A stretch of DNA of 34,398 bases from an uncultured Eubacteriales bacterium (GCA_934256695.1 CAKQPE010000009.1:1-34398); one strand, 5' to 3'; shown: positions 23,131-31,514, counted from the stretch's first letter. The notes: generated by a model from the letters alone, not told the origin. Program-made: numbers and translations.

Positions 23131-23132
23131 AA

Positions 23133-24905
23133 ATGAGCAGTAAGGATAAAAAAAGTTATATTACAGCCGCACTGCCGATTATATTTTTGGTAACTGTATT
23201 TTTGTTTTTAATAAGAGGAAGTGCAGTAAAGACAGGGCTTGATAACTTTTTCTGGTATACGGGAAACGGTTATGACGGAGACATATATACATATTTCAGA
23301 ATGAAGGTATTTATAGTGCTTACCATTATTTCTGTAGTATATATGATAATTTCCGTTCTTTCAGGCTCGGCTAAGATTTATAAAAACAAAGTATATATAC
23401 CTATGGCAGTATATGCCGTATTTGTTTTGATTTCTTATATGGCAGCAGAGTATAAGCAGGTTGCACTTATCGGTTTTAACGAAAGATATGAAGGTACATT
23501 TGTGCTTATAGGGTATATGCTTATTCTTTTTTATGCAATGAATATGCTCAATAACGAAAAAGCATTTAAAGCAATATTTTATGCATTTTCCGTAGCCTGT
23601 GTACTGCTTGGCGTATGGGGCGTACTTCAGGTTTTCGGTATAGATATAAACAATCTTCCCGTTTGGCTCTATATTCCTTCCGGTCTTAGATCTGCTGCGG
23701 ATTTAAGCCAAAAAATGGGTGCAGATGCCGTAAGATGGTTTTTCAGCAACCAGAACTACTCGTCTTTCTTTATGATATTCCCTATTGCCGTTTCGGCAAT
23801 GCTTGTTATAGCAAATGAAAAAATGAGTATGAAAATTGTATTTACAGTCATTTTAGCACTTATGCTCTATTCTCTCTGGAATGCGGCTTCTTTGGGCGGT
23901 ATGGTCGGTCTTGCGGCGGCAGGTATTCTCGGCCTTGTTGTTTTCGGGAAAAATCTTGTTAAATGGGCAAAAAGCATAGTTCTTATAATTATTGCCATTG
24001 TAATTTCGGCAGGTGTTTCATTGCCAACAATAATGGGTCAGGTAAGTTCAGTAAGTTCAGCCACAGCAGAAGGAAATATTTTTTCATCTGTTGCTTATGC
24101 CGACGATACACCATCTGAAGGACTTAAATATGTGGATATTGATTATATAAAAACAAACGGTGCAGATATTATATTCGGTTTTGTGGGAAACGAAATTACA
24201 ATAAAGACAGAAAACGATAAACTTAAAGGTGTCTGTGATTCAGACGGAAAAGAAATAGGTAACGAAACGGAATATATGACTGTATCTGAAGAAAATAATT
24301 CCGATACGGGATACAATATGATAACCGTAAAAACAGCAAATGCAACATGGGATTTTGCCGCAATAAACGGTGAAACCTGGTTTGCTTCTCCTTCCGGTCA
24401 GGGAATTAAGCTTGACAAAATAGAAAGCTTCGGTTTTAAGAACAGCCAGAGTTTTGCTACATACCGTGGCTATATTTGGTCAAGGACAATTCCGCTTATT
24501 AAGCATACAATACTTATCGGTCACGGTGCGGACACATTTGCAATTTATTTTCCACAGGACGATTATGCCGGAAGGTATAATATAGGCTACTATTCAGACA
24601 GTCAGAAAATAATGATTGATAAACCGCACAATATGTATCTTGGTGCGGCAGTAAACACAGGTGTAATTTCATTGATTGCACTTTTGGCTGTATTTGCAAT
24701 GTATCTTTTTGACAGTTTTAAGATATATAAAAAATGCAATTATGACAGCTTTATAAAATACATGGGTGCCGGAATATTTTTCGCTGTATTCGGATTTTTG
24801 GTAAGCGGCCTTGTAAATGACTCAACAGTCCAGGTAATGCCTGCTTTTTATGCACTTTTGGGAACGGGATTTGCCATGAACAGGATTATAAAAGAGAAAA
24901 AATAA
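23133..24905 (+). CDS. O-antigen ligase/polymerase-like membrane protein
   Basis: A 590-residue multi-spanning protein of the Wzy/WaaL (O-antigen ligase) superfamily, expected to polymerise or ligate lipid-linked glycans at the outer membrane face. About ten helices fall into an N-terminal block (residues 10-300) and a C-terminal block (about 510-585). Between them, roughly residues 305-450, is a large external domain without membrane segments (SSATAEGNIFSSVAYADD onward). The family signature regions are LIGFNERYEGTFVLIGYML near residue 110 and LIGHGADTFAIYFPQDD, then KPHNMYLGAAVNTGVISLIA. It forms a two-gene unit with the sugar transferase. Whether it acts as polymerase or ligase is not decidable from sequence alone. 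Confidence 0.87.
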   Translation: MSSKDKKSYITAALPIIFLVTVFLFLIRGSAVKTGLDNFFWYTGNGYDGDIYTYFRMKVFIVLTIISVVYMIISVLSGSAKIYKNKVYIPMAVYAVFVLISYMAAEYKQVALIGFNERYEGTFVLIGYMLILFYAMNMLNNEKAFKAIFYAFSVACVLLGVWGVLQVFGIDINNLPVWLYIPSGLRSAADLSQKMGADAVRWFFSNQNYSSFFMIFPIAVSAMLVIANEKMSMKIVFTVILALMLYSLWNAASLGGMVGLAAAGILGLVVFGKNLVKWAKSIVLIIIAIVISAGVSLPTIMGQVSSVSSATAEGNIFSSVAYADDTPSEGLKYVDIDYIKTNGADIIFGFVGNEITIKTENDKLKGVCDSDGKEIGNETEYMTVSEENNSDTGYNMITVKTANATWDFAAINGETWFASPSGQGIKLDKIESFGFKNSQSFATYRGYIWSRTIPLIKHTILIGHGADTFAIYFPQDDYAGRYNIGYYSDSQKIMIDKPHNMYLGAAVNTGVISLIALLAVFAMYLFDSFKIYKKCNYDSFIKYMGAGIFFAVFGFLVSGLVNDSTVQVMPAFYALLGTGFAMNRIIKEKK

Positions 24906-24923
24906 AATATAAACACCGATATA

Positions 24924-24956
24924 AAAAGCGAAGCGTAAAAATGTTTCGCTTTTTTA
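24924..24956 (+). terminator. Terminator of the polysaccharide gene pair
   Basis: AAAAGCGAAGC (24924-24934) pairs with GTTTCGCTTTT (24943-24953), one G-U pair, loop of 8 nt, followed by TTATTTTT. Confidence 0.85.
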
Positions 24957-25058
24957 TTTTTATTTCAAAATGTAAAAAAAATGAACAAAAAAACGGGAAA
25001 TTTCAGTAAAGGATAAAAAAATATTTGCTTTTTGGTGCAAAATCAGTGTATAGTTTAC

Positions 25059-25087
25059 TTGATTGTTCATTGACTGTGTTGTATAAT
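25059..25087 (+). promoter_or_regulatory. Promoter of the pgk-tpiA-gpmI-eno operon, with overlapping inverted repeat
   Basis: TTGATT (25059-25064) and TATAAT (25082-25087) are 17 bases apart. A 7-bp inverted repeat, GTTCATT (25065-25071) and AATGAAC (25093-25099), lies between the -35 box and the transcription start and could be an operator. No known glycolysis regulator site (CggR or Rex type) is recognised. Confidence 0.7.
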
Positions 25088-25130
25088 AAATAAATGAACT
25101 CGGAAAAACGAGCTTTTGGCATAGTACGAA

Positions 25131-25186
25131 AACCGCAGAAATACAAAATAAGAATATTTTTTACGGAAATGTATGTATCTGCGGTT
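25131..25186 (+). ncRNA. Structured 5' leader of pgk (candidate cis-acting RNA)
   Basis: In the leader of about 150 nt, AACCGCAGA (25131-25139) pairs perfectly with TCTGCGGTT (25178-25186). The stem continues after a small internal bulge with ATACA (25141-25145) and TGTAT (25170-25174), closing a loop of 24 nt (AAATAAGAATATTTTTTACG...). No T tract follows, so it is not a terminator. It matches no riboswitch I recognise. It might stabilise the long glycolytic message or control entry into pgk. Confidence 0.45.
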
Positions 25187-25240
25187 ATTTAATGGGAATT
25201 ATAATCTAAACCGTTTAAAACCGAAGGGAGAATTGTTGAT

Positions 25241-26434
25241 ATGCTTAACAAAAAAACAGTAGATGATATTGCAGTTAAGGGTAAAAAAGTTTTGGTAAGA
25301 TGTGACTTTAACGTACCTGTAAAGGACGGCGTTATTACAGACGATAACCGTATTACAGCCGCACTGCCTACAATAAACAAGCTTGTTTCGGAAGGTGCAA
25401 AGGTTATACTCTGCTCACATATGGGAAAACCAAAGGGAGAAGTAAAGAAAGAACTTTCACTTGCTCCTGTTGCAAAGAGACTTTCAGAGTATCTTAAAAA
25501 AGAAGTCGTTTTTGCCGCAGACGATAATGTTGTAGGCGAAAATGCAAAGAAAGCCGTTGCGGAAATGAAAGACGGCGATGTTGTTCTTCTTGAGAATACA
25601 AGATTCAGAAAAGAAGAAACGAAAAATGAGGATAATTTCAGTCAGGAGCTTGCTTCTCTTGCGGAAATATTCGTAAATGATGCTTTTGGCACAAGTCACC
25701 GAGCACATTGTTCAACTGTAGGCGTTACAAAATATATCAAAACATCGGCTGTAGGTTACCTTATGGAGAAAGAAATAGAATATCTCGGCAATGCCGTAAA
25801 TAATCCTGTAAGACCTTTTGCGGCAATCCTCGGCGGTGCGAAGGTAGCCGATAAATTAAATGTAATAAATAACCTTCTTGAAAAAGTCGATATTCTTATT
25901 ATCGGCGGCGGAATGGCTTATACATTTATAAAAGCACAGGGTGGAAATATCGGAAACTCCCTTCTTGATGAAGAAAAACTTGACTATGCCAACGAAATGA
26001 TTGCAAAGGCAAAGGAAAAGGGTGTTAAACTTCTTCTTCCTGTTGATGCGGTAATAGTAAAAGAATTTAAAAACGATACAGAGTTTAAGACAGTGCCTGT
26101 AGGTGAAATACCTGATGGCTGGGAAGGCGTTGATATAGGAGAGAAAACAAGAAAGCTTTTTGCAGACGCTTTAAAGACAGCAAAGACAGTTGTTTGGAAC
26201 GGCCCTATGGGTGTATTTGAATTTGAAAACTTTGCGGCAGGCACAAATGCCATTGCCAAAACTCTTGCCGACCTTGATGCTACAACAATAATCGGCGGCG
26301 GAGATTCTGCGGCGGCAGTAAACCAGCTTGGATACGGCGATAAAATGAGCCATATTTCAACAGGCGGCGGTGCTTCTCTTGAGTTCCTTGAAGGAAAAGA
26401 GCTTCCGGGTGTTGCGGCCGTAAATGATAAATAA
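25241..26434 (+). CDS. pgk: Phosphoglycerate kinase
   Basis: The 397-residue enzyme converts 1,3-bisphosphoglycerate and ADP to 3-phosphoglycerate and ATP. Signature regions are VLVRCDFNVPVKDG (residues 17-30), the substrate-binding SHMGKPKG, FRKEE, the hinge-proximal GGAKVADKLNVI, WNGPMGVFE and the nucleotide-binding GGGDSAAAV with the late STGGGASLEFLEG. GGGAG precedes the ATG. It is the first gene of a lower-glycolysis operon; glyceraldehyde-3-phosphate dehydrogenase is not upstream, unlike in many Firmicutes. Confidence 0.98.
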   Translation: MLNKKTVDDIAVKGKKVLVRCDFNVPVKDGVITDDNRITAALPTINKLVSEGAKVILCSHMGKPKGEVKKELSLAPVAKRLSEYLKKEVVFAADDNVVGENAKKAVAEMKDGDVVLLENTRFRKEETKNEDNFSQELASLAEIFVNDAFGTSHRAHCSTVGVTKYIKTSAVGYLMEKEIEYLGNAVNNPVRPFAAILGGAKVADKLNVINNLLEKVDILIIGGGMAYTFIKAQGGNIGNSLLDEEKLDYANEMIAKAKEKGVKLLLPVDAVIVKEFKNDTEFKTVPVGEIPDGWEGVDIGEKTRKLFADALKTAKTVVWNGPMGVFEFENFAAGTNAIAKTLADLDATTIIGGGDSAAAVNQLGYGDKMSHISTGGGASLEFLEGKELPGVAAVNDK

Positions 26435-26461
26435 TTTATTTTTGAAAGGTTTGATTTTTAT

Positions 26462-27205
26462 ATGAGAAAGAAAATAATAGCAGGAAACTGGAAAATGAAC
26501 AAAACTCCTTCCGAGGCGGTAGAGCTTGCAAAAATGCTTAAAGCCAAGGTTGATACGGATAAAAGCGATGTTGTATTCTGTGTGCCTGCTATAGATATAA
26601 TTCCTGTAGGCGAGGTTATTAAAGGCACAAATATTGCCCTCGGAGCAGAAAACGTATACTTTGAGGATAAGGGTGCTTATACAGGTGAAATTTCCGCACC
26701 TATGCTTAAAGATGCGGGAGTTAAATACGTTATAGTAGGCCATTCCGAGAGAAGACAGTATTTCGGTGAGACAGACGAGGACGTAAATAAAAAAATCAAA
26801 AAAATACTTGAATACGGCATGACACCTATTATGTGCTGTGGCGAAACTCTTGAGCAGAGAGAAATGGATATAACAATAGAGCATATCCGTATGCAGATTA
26901 AAAAAGGTCTTTACGGTTTAACTGCCGAAGACGCCGAAAAAGTTGTTATAGCCTATGAACCTATCTGGGCTATAGGCACAGGTAAAACTGCTACAAGCCA
27001 GCAGGCACAGGAAGTATGTGCAGAGGTAAGAAAGGTTGTAGGAGAGGTTTACGGAGCGGATACGGCAGAAAAAATGCGTATTCAGTACGGCGGAAGCGTA
27101 AACGGAAAGAATGCGGCAGAACTTTTTGCCATGGCTGATATTGACGGCGGTCTTGTAGGCGGAGCAAGCCTTAAAGAGGACTTTGAAAATATAGTAAATT
27201 ACTAA
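26462..27205 (+). CDS. tpiA: Triosephosphate isomerase
   Basis: The 247-residue TIM-barrel enzyme interconverts dihydroxyacetone phosphate and glyceraldehyde 3-phosphate. Catalytic residues are visible: Lys11 in AGNWKMN, His94 in VIVGHSERR and Glu166 in AYEPIWAIGTGKT, with the phosphate-binding GGSVNGKN and GLVGGASL near the C terminus. It lies 27 bases after pgk with GAAAGG as ribosome binding site, in the common pgk-tpiA order. Confidence 0.98.
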   Translation: MRKKIIAGNWKMNKTPSEAVELAKMLKAKVDTDKSDVVFCVPAIDIIPVGEVIKGTNIALGAENVYFEDKGAYTGEISAPMLKDAGVKYVIVGHSERRQYFGETDEDVNKKIKKILEYGMTPIMCCGETLEQREMDITIEHIRMQIKKGLYGLTAEDAEKVVIAYEPIWAIGTGKTATSQQAQEVCAEVRKVVGEVYGADTAEKMRIQYGGSVNGKNAAELFAMADIDGGLVGGASLKEDFENIVNY

Positions 27206-27231
27206 AAAGTATCGGATAAGGCGGCGGACAG

Positions 27232-28773
27232 ATGAAAACTACAGTATTAATGATACTTGACGGATTTGGTATAAATGAAAGAACAGAAGGCAACGCAGTT
27301 AAGCTTGCCAAAACACCGATTATAGATTCTCTTATTGAAAAATATCCTTATGTAAAAGGATATGCAAGCGGTCTTGACGTAGGGCTTCCGGAAGGACAGA
27401 TGGGTAACTCCGAGGTAGGACACCTTAATATCGGTGCAGGAAGAATCGTATATCAGGAGCTTACAAGAATAACAAAATCCATTGAGGACGGAGATTTTTT
27501 TAATAATGAAGAACTTTTGAAGGCAGTGGAAAACTGCAAAAAGAATAATTCTTCTCTCCATATATTCGGATTACTTTCCGACGGAGGAGTACACAGCCAT
27601 AATACACATCTTTACGGAGTGCTTAAACTGGCTAAAGACAACGGTCTTGAAAAGGTTTTTGTCCATGCATTTACAGACGGAAGGGATACGCCACCTGAGT
27701 CGGGAAGAAAGTATGTTTCCGAACTGGAAGAAAAAATGCGTCAGCTCGGAGTAGGAAAGATAGCCTCCGTTTCCGGCAGATATTATGCTATGGACAGAGA
27801 TAAACGTTGGGAAAGAGTTGAAAAGGCTTATGATGTTATAACTCTCGGCGAAGGCAATATAGCTTTAAGTGCCGATGAATGTATGGCAAAAAGCTATGAA
27901 AATGGCGTAACGGACGAATTTATCGTGCCTTGTGCCGTAGTTGACGAAGAAGGAAGAAGAACCGCAACAGTAAACGATAATGACTCGGTTATATTCTTTA
28001 ATTTCCGTCCCGACAGAGCAAGACAGATAACAAGAGCCTTCTGCGACAATGAGTTTTCCGGTTTTGAAAGAAAGAAAACACCTAAAGATATAGTTTTTGT
28101 CTGCTTTACGGAGTACGACAAAACAATACCGAACAAGCTTGTTGCTTTTAAACAGCAGACACTGGTTAACACGTTGGGAGAATATATTTCTTCTCTCGGA
28201 AAAAAACAGCTCCGTATAGCCGAGACCGAAAAATATGCCCACGTAACATTTTTCTTTAACGGCGGAGTGGAAAAGCCAAACGAAGGGGAGGACAGAATAC
28301 TTATTCCTTCACCTAAGGTTGCAACCTATGACCTTCAGCCGGAAATGAGTGCTTACGAGGTTACGGAAAAGCTTGTGGAAAGCATTAATTCCCAGAAATA
28401 CGATTTGATTATAATTAACTATGCAAACAGCGATATGGTTGGACATACAGGTATACTTGAAGCCGCAGAAAAGGCTGTAGAGGCGGTAGATAAATGCGTA
28501 GGCAAGGTTTATGAAGCCGTACTTAATACAGGCTCTGTAATGTTTATCTGTGCAGACCACGGCAACAGTGACCAGATGATAGATTATGAAACGGGAACAC
28601 CTTTTACGGCACATACAACAAACCCTGTTCCGTTTATACTGGTAAATTATACAGACGGAATTAAATTAAGACAGGGTGGAAAATTAGCCGATATTGCACC
28701 TACACTTCTTGAAATAATGAATATTCCCGTTCCGAAAGAAATGACGGGAAAATCACTTCTTGAAGGTGAATAA
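27232..28773 (+). CDS. gpmI: 2,3-Bisphosphoglycerate-independent phosphoglycerate mutase
   Basis: The 513-residue, manganese-dependent enzyme interconverts 3- and 2-phosphoglycerate. It belongs to the alkaline-phosphatase superfamily: metal ligand Asp10 in LMILDGFGINE, catalytic Ser60 in GQMGNSEVGHLNIGAG, HAFTDGRDTPP, FFNFRPDRARQ and the late CADHGNSDQM. Length is typical. The ATG follows only a GC-rich purine stretch (GGCGGCGGACAG), a weaker ribosome binding site than those of its neighbours, 26 bases after tpiA. Confidence 0.97.
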   Translation: MKTTVLMILDGFGINERTEGNAVKLAKTPIIDSLIEKYPYVKGYASGLDVGLPEGQMGNSEVGHLNIGAGRIVYQELTRITKSIEDGDFFNNEELLKAVENCKKNNSSLHIFGLLSDGGVHSHNTHLYGVLKLAKDNGLEKVFVHAFTDGRDTPPESGRKYVSELEEKMRQLGVGKIASVSGRYYAMDRDKRWERVEKAYDVITLGEGNIALSADECMAKSYENGVTDEFIVPCAVVDEEGRRTATVNDNDSVIFFNFRPDRARQITRAFCDNEFSGFERKKTPKDIVFVCFTEYDKTIPNKLVAFKQQTLVNTLGEYISSLGKKQLRIAETEKYAHVTFFFNGGVEKPNEGEDRILIPSPKVATYDLQPEMSAYEVTEKLVESINSQKYDLIIINYANSDMVGHTGILEAAEKAVEAVDKCVGKVYEAVLNTGSVMFICADHGNSDQMIDYETGTPFTAHTTNPVPFILVNYTDGIKLRQGGKLADIAPTLLEIMNIPVPKEMTGKSLLEGE

Positions 28774-28813
28774 TAAAAAATTAAAATTTTTAAATAAAGA
28801 AAGGAAGCTGAAA

Positions 28814-30127
28814 ATGAAATCTTATTTGGAAATTACAGACGTATATGCAAGAGAAGTCCTTGACTCAAGAGGCAATCCTACAGTAGAGGTAGAAGTAACA
28901 CTTGACGGCGGAATTATGGGCCGTGCCGCTGTTCCTTCCGGTGCATCTACAGGTGCTTTTGAGGCTGTTGAGCTTAGAGACGGCGGCGAAAGATATGTTG
29001 GCAAAGGTGTACTTAATGCCGTAAATAATGTAAATGAAATTATAGCAGAAGAAATTATCGGTATGAACGCTCTTGATCAGGTTGCTATCGATACAGCCAT
29101 GATAGAGCTTGACGGTACACATAATAAGGCAAGACTCGGTGCAAACGCAATTCTCGGTGTTTCTATGGCAGTAGCAAGAGCTGCGGCAGAGGCTCTTGAC
29201 CTTCCTCTTTATCAGTACCTTGGCGGATTTAACGCAAAGAGAATGCCTGTACCGATGATGAATATTATGAACGGCGGAAAGCATGCTGACAACACTGTAG
29301 ACCTTCAGGAATTTATGATTATGCCTGTAGGTGCTTTAAGCTTTGCTCATGCTCTCAGAATGTGTGCAGAGGTTTACCACAGCCTTAAAAATGTATTAAA
29401 GAGCAAAGGTCTTTCAACAGCAGTAGGTGACGAAGGTGGCTTTGCTCCTGACCTTGCAACACCATATGATGTAATTGACCAGATTAAAGAAGCAGTAGAT
29501 AAAGCAGGATACAAATGGGGCGAAGATATTAAAATAGCTCTTGATCCTGCAACAAGTGAGCTTTACTCTGAAGAAGACGGAAAATATCATTTCCCTGGCG
29601 AAAGCAAAATGGCAGGAAAAGAAATAATAAGAACAAGCGAAGAAATGGTAGAAATGTGGAAAGCTCTCTGCGAAAAATATCCTATCATCTCTATTGAAGA
29701 CGGTCTTGCAGAGGAGGACTGGGAAGGTTGGCAGCTTCTTACAAGAGAACTCGGAAACAAAGTTCAGCTTGTAGGCGATGACCTTTTTGTTACAAATACA
29801 GAAAGACTTCAGAAGGGTATTGATCTTAAAGCAGGAAATGCTATCCTTATTAAAGTAAATCAGATTGGTACTCTTACAGAAACATTTAACGCTATTGAGC
29901 TTGCTAACAGAAATAATATGGCAGCAGTAGTAAGCCACCGTTCGGGCGAGACAGAGGATACAACTATTGCCGACATAGTTGTTGCCGTAAATGCCGGACA
30001 GATTAAGACAGGTGCTCCTGCAAGAAGTGACCGTGTTGCTAAATATAACCAGCTTTTAAGAATAGAAGAAGAACTTGGCGATATGGCAGAATATCCCGGA
30101 ATGAAGGCATGGTTTAACCTTCACTAA
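28814..30127 (+). CDS. eno: Enolase
   Basis: The 437-residue enzyme dehydrates 2-phosphoglycerate to phosphoenolpyruvate. I start it at the ATG at 28814 (AAGGAAG upstream), giving the normal beginning YLEITDVYAREVLDSRGNPT; an upstream in-frame ATG at 28760 would add 18 lysine-rich residues of no family character. Seen motifs are the loop GASTGAFEAVELRDGG, VGDEGGFAPDL, EDGLAEEDWEGW, VGDDLFVTN, the catalytic-lysine segment AILIKVNQIGTLTE and the signature SHRSGETEDTTIADIVVA. It is the last gene of the operon. Confidence 0.98.
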   Translation: MKSYLEITDVYAREVLDSRGNPTVEVEVTLDGGIMGRAAVPSGASTGAFEAVELRDGGERYVGKGVLNAVNNVNEIIAEEIIGMNALDQVAIDTAMIELDGTHNKARLGANAILGVSMAVARAAAEALDLPLYQYLGGFNAKRMPVPMMNIMNGGKHADNTVDLQEFMIMPVGALSFAHALRMCAEVYHSLKNVLKSKGLSTAVGDEGGFAPDLATPYDVIDQIKEAVDKAGYKWGEDIKIALDPATSELYSEEDGKYHFPGESKMAGKEIIRTSEEMVEMWKALCEKYPIISIEDGLAEEDWEGWQLLTRELGNKVQLVGDDLFVTNTERLQKGIDLKAGNAILIKVNQIGTLTETFNAIELANRNNMAAVVSHRSGETEDTTIADIVVAVNAGQIKTGAPARSDRVAKYNQLLRIEEELGDMAEYPGMKAWFNLH

Positions 30128-30177
30128 AACTAAAAAATAAAATAGTGGACTTTGTTTCAAACTTTATGAACTTTTGA

Positions 30178-30222
30178 CAAAAAGGAATTATACTGAAATA
30201 CTTCGGCATAATTCCTTTTTTA
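30178..30222 (+). terminator. Terminator of the glycolysis operon
   Basis: AAAAAGGAATTAT (30178-30190) pairs with ATAATTCCTTTTT (30207-30219), and a further CTGAA/TTCGG stem lies inside. It ends in TTTTTT. A related hairpin with almost the same stem stands at 30997-31037 in the opposite role. Confidence 0.9.
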
Positions 30223-30304
30223 ATGCTTATAATTTTAAATGTTTTAATAAAAACAAGTTTTAAAACCTTCCACTAATGGAAAAATTTAAATTTGTTAATT
30301 TATT

Positions 30305-30475
30305 TTTCCGAAAATCCCATGACTTGGTTATGGGATTTGATAAAAGTTTTGATCCAATTTTTAAGGAACCGCAAAGATATATGCGGCGGCGTAAGCCGAT
30401 TTCCGAAGGAAATTTCCTGACCAAGAAAGTTGGTAGGGTGTGGGGTGAAACCCAACGGTCTTGTCTTAAAAAAGA
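30305..30475 (+). repeat. Mosaic hairpin repeat, divergent copy at 30.3 kb
   Basis: It begins with the hairpin AAATCCCATGA/TTATGGGATTT, which is nearly the V-ATPase terminator stem, then the shared linker TGATAAAAGTTTTGATCC. Next come GCCGGCGTAAGCC-type palindromes (GGCGGCGTAAGCCG) and CCGAAGGAAATTTCC, and finally GGGTGTGGGGTGAAACCCAACGGTCTT. The same order and linker are seen at 18411-18503, but with different hairpin stems. Confidence 0.6.
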
Positions 30476-30480
30476 AAAAG

Positions 30481-30733
30481 ACTTCGGAGTGGTTATTTCC
30501 GAAGTTTTTTTGTGGAATAATTAAAATAAGGGAGTTTAATTATTCCGAATACACTGTTTTAGATAAACCATAGTAAAAAGATTTTAGGAGACTTTTAAAA
30601 AGTCGGTTTTGTATTTTGAAGTGGTTTGGTTCAAAATACTTTTTGGAACAATTAAATTAAGGGAAAATAACTGTTCCAATCACACGGTTAATAAAATTTG
30701 GTAAAAAAACTTTAGGAGACTTTTAATAAAGTC
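30481..30733 (+). ncRNA. Tandem pair of about 130-nt structured units (candidate RNA)
   Basis: Two diverged copies of one unit follow each other. Each starts with a hairpin whose loop begins GTGGTT but whose stem differs completely (ACTTCGGA/TCCGAAGT at 30481-30505; GTATTTTGAA/TTCAAAATAC at 30611-30639), followed by a T run. Then comes a second hairpin, GGAATAATTAAA/TTTAATTATTCC (30514-30546) or GGAACAATTA/TAACTGTTCC (30645-30677), with TAAGGGA in the loop and a compensating T-A to C-G change. Each unit ends with TTTAGGAGACTTTTAA and a small AAAGTC hairpin. The compensatory stems argue for a folded molecule. The family is not recognised. Confidence 0.5.
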
Positions 30734-30996
30734 ATCTGCAATAGCTATATACAAAATACTGTATACATACTATGTTTATATAATACATCAGAGAAGTTAA
30801 ACTGTCAATATAGGCATATTTTAGTATGTTGTATTGATTTTAAGTAGTTATTATAATTTTTTTATAGAAATAATATTAAGATTGATATTTTAATAACAAT
30901 AACGTATATAAAGATGTATATATCAAAGAACCAAAAGAAAATTATTACTAAATAAATGACTTAAATTTGTTATATATTTTTTAAAAAAACAAAATT

Positions 30997-31037
30997 AAAA
31001 AGGAATTATGCAAAAATACTTTGTCACAATTCCTTTT
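30997..31037 (-). terminator. Terminator of the minus-strand histidinol-phosphatase gene pair
   Basis: AAAAAGGAATTATG (30997-31010) pairs with CACAATTCCTTTT (31025-31037) with one mismatch. On the minus strand it is followed by TTTTTAATTTTG. It lies just beyond the stop of the oxidase-like gene. Confidence 0.8.
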
Positions 31038-31045
31038 ATTTATTC

Positions 31046-31501
31046 TTATATGTTTCCTTTGCCTGTTATTTCTTCCATTTCGACTTTCCATACAGATGTG
31101 ACGGAAAGCTTTTGTTCGGCTCTTTCGTCAAATATATTCATAAAGTCCGGTGCGAATTTTTCGGTTATTGCTTTTAAACCTTCCTTTTTTTCGTTTTTAT
31201 CTGTTATTTCAACAGCTTTGCCTTTTACAACGGCACTTTTGTAAAGTGTTGTATACTTTTCCTGAACCGGGCTTACGTCGGTAACAAAGGATATGCATAC
31301 ATTTGGATTGGAATTTAAAATATCGAGTTTTCTTCCTTCTTTTGCACAGTGAAAATATATTGTACTGCCTTTTCGTGCTATGCTTAAAGGAATACAGTAA
31401 GGGAGTAGGTTTTCGTCAACGGCTGATAAAACTCCGTAAGGACTGCTGTCTATAACGCTGAGGGAAAAATTTTTGTCCATTTCTCTGTCTTTTCTTCGCA
31501 T
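31046..31501 (-). CDS. Pyridoxamine 5'-phosphate oxidase-like flavoprotein (Nim-related)
   Basis: A 151-residue split-barrel protein of the flavin-binding oxidase/reductase superfamily. The pattern YGVLSAVDENLLPYCIPLSI followed by TIYFHCAKEGRKLDIL and NVCISFVTD is that of the subgroup containing 5-nitroimidazole reductase-like (Nim) proteins. It probably binds FMN or a related flavin as a dimer. True substrates of most members are unknown, so no resistance phenotype should be assumed. It follows the PHP phosphatase gene by 13 bases on the minus strand and is probably co-transcribed, though no functional link to histidine synthesis is evident. Confidence 0.83.
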   Translation of the reverse strand: MRRKDREMDKNFSLSVIDSSPYGVLSAVDENLLPYCIPLSIARKGSTIYFHCAKEGRKLDILNSNPNVCISFVTDVSPVQEKYTTLYKSAVVKGKAVEITDKNEKKEGLKAITEKFAPDFMNIFDERAEQKLSVTSVWKVEMEEITGKGNI

Positions 31502-31514
31502 TATTTATCACTCC

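Larger units (their letters stand above)
30223..31045. other. Non-coding block with repeat copy and tandem hairpin array
   Basis: About 820 bases without a credible gene. It contains a mosaic-repeat copy (30305-30475), a two-unit hairpin array (30481-30733), an AT-rich stretch (30734-30990) in which I see nothing specific, and the terminator of the minus-strand gene pair at its right end. An open frame at 30276-30524 crosses the repeat and is not protein-like. Confidence 0.6.

Noticed and set aside
26357..26884. 175-codon minus-strand frame across the pgk/tpiA junction
   Set aside because: It overlaps two certain genes and shows no recognisable protein pattern.
29414..29938. 174-codon open frame antisense to enolase
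   Set aside because: It lies inside enolase and has Phe/Cys/Tyr-rich shadow composition without a ribosome binding site.
30276..30524. 82-codon open frame in the 30-kb non-coding block
   Set aside because: It runs through palindromic repeat copies and a terminator hairpin, so the sequence is explained by repeats, not coding.
30481..30733. CRISPR array
   Set aside because: Only two diverged units of about 130 bases, with no short identical repeats and spacers and no cas genes.
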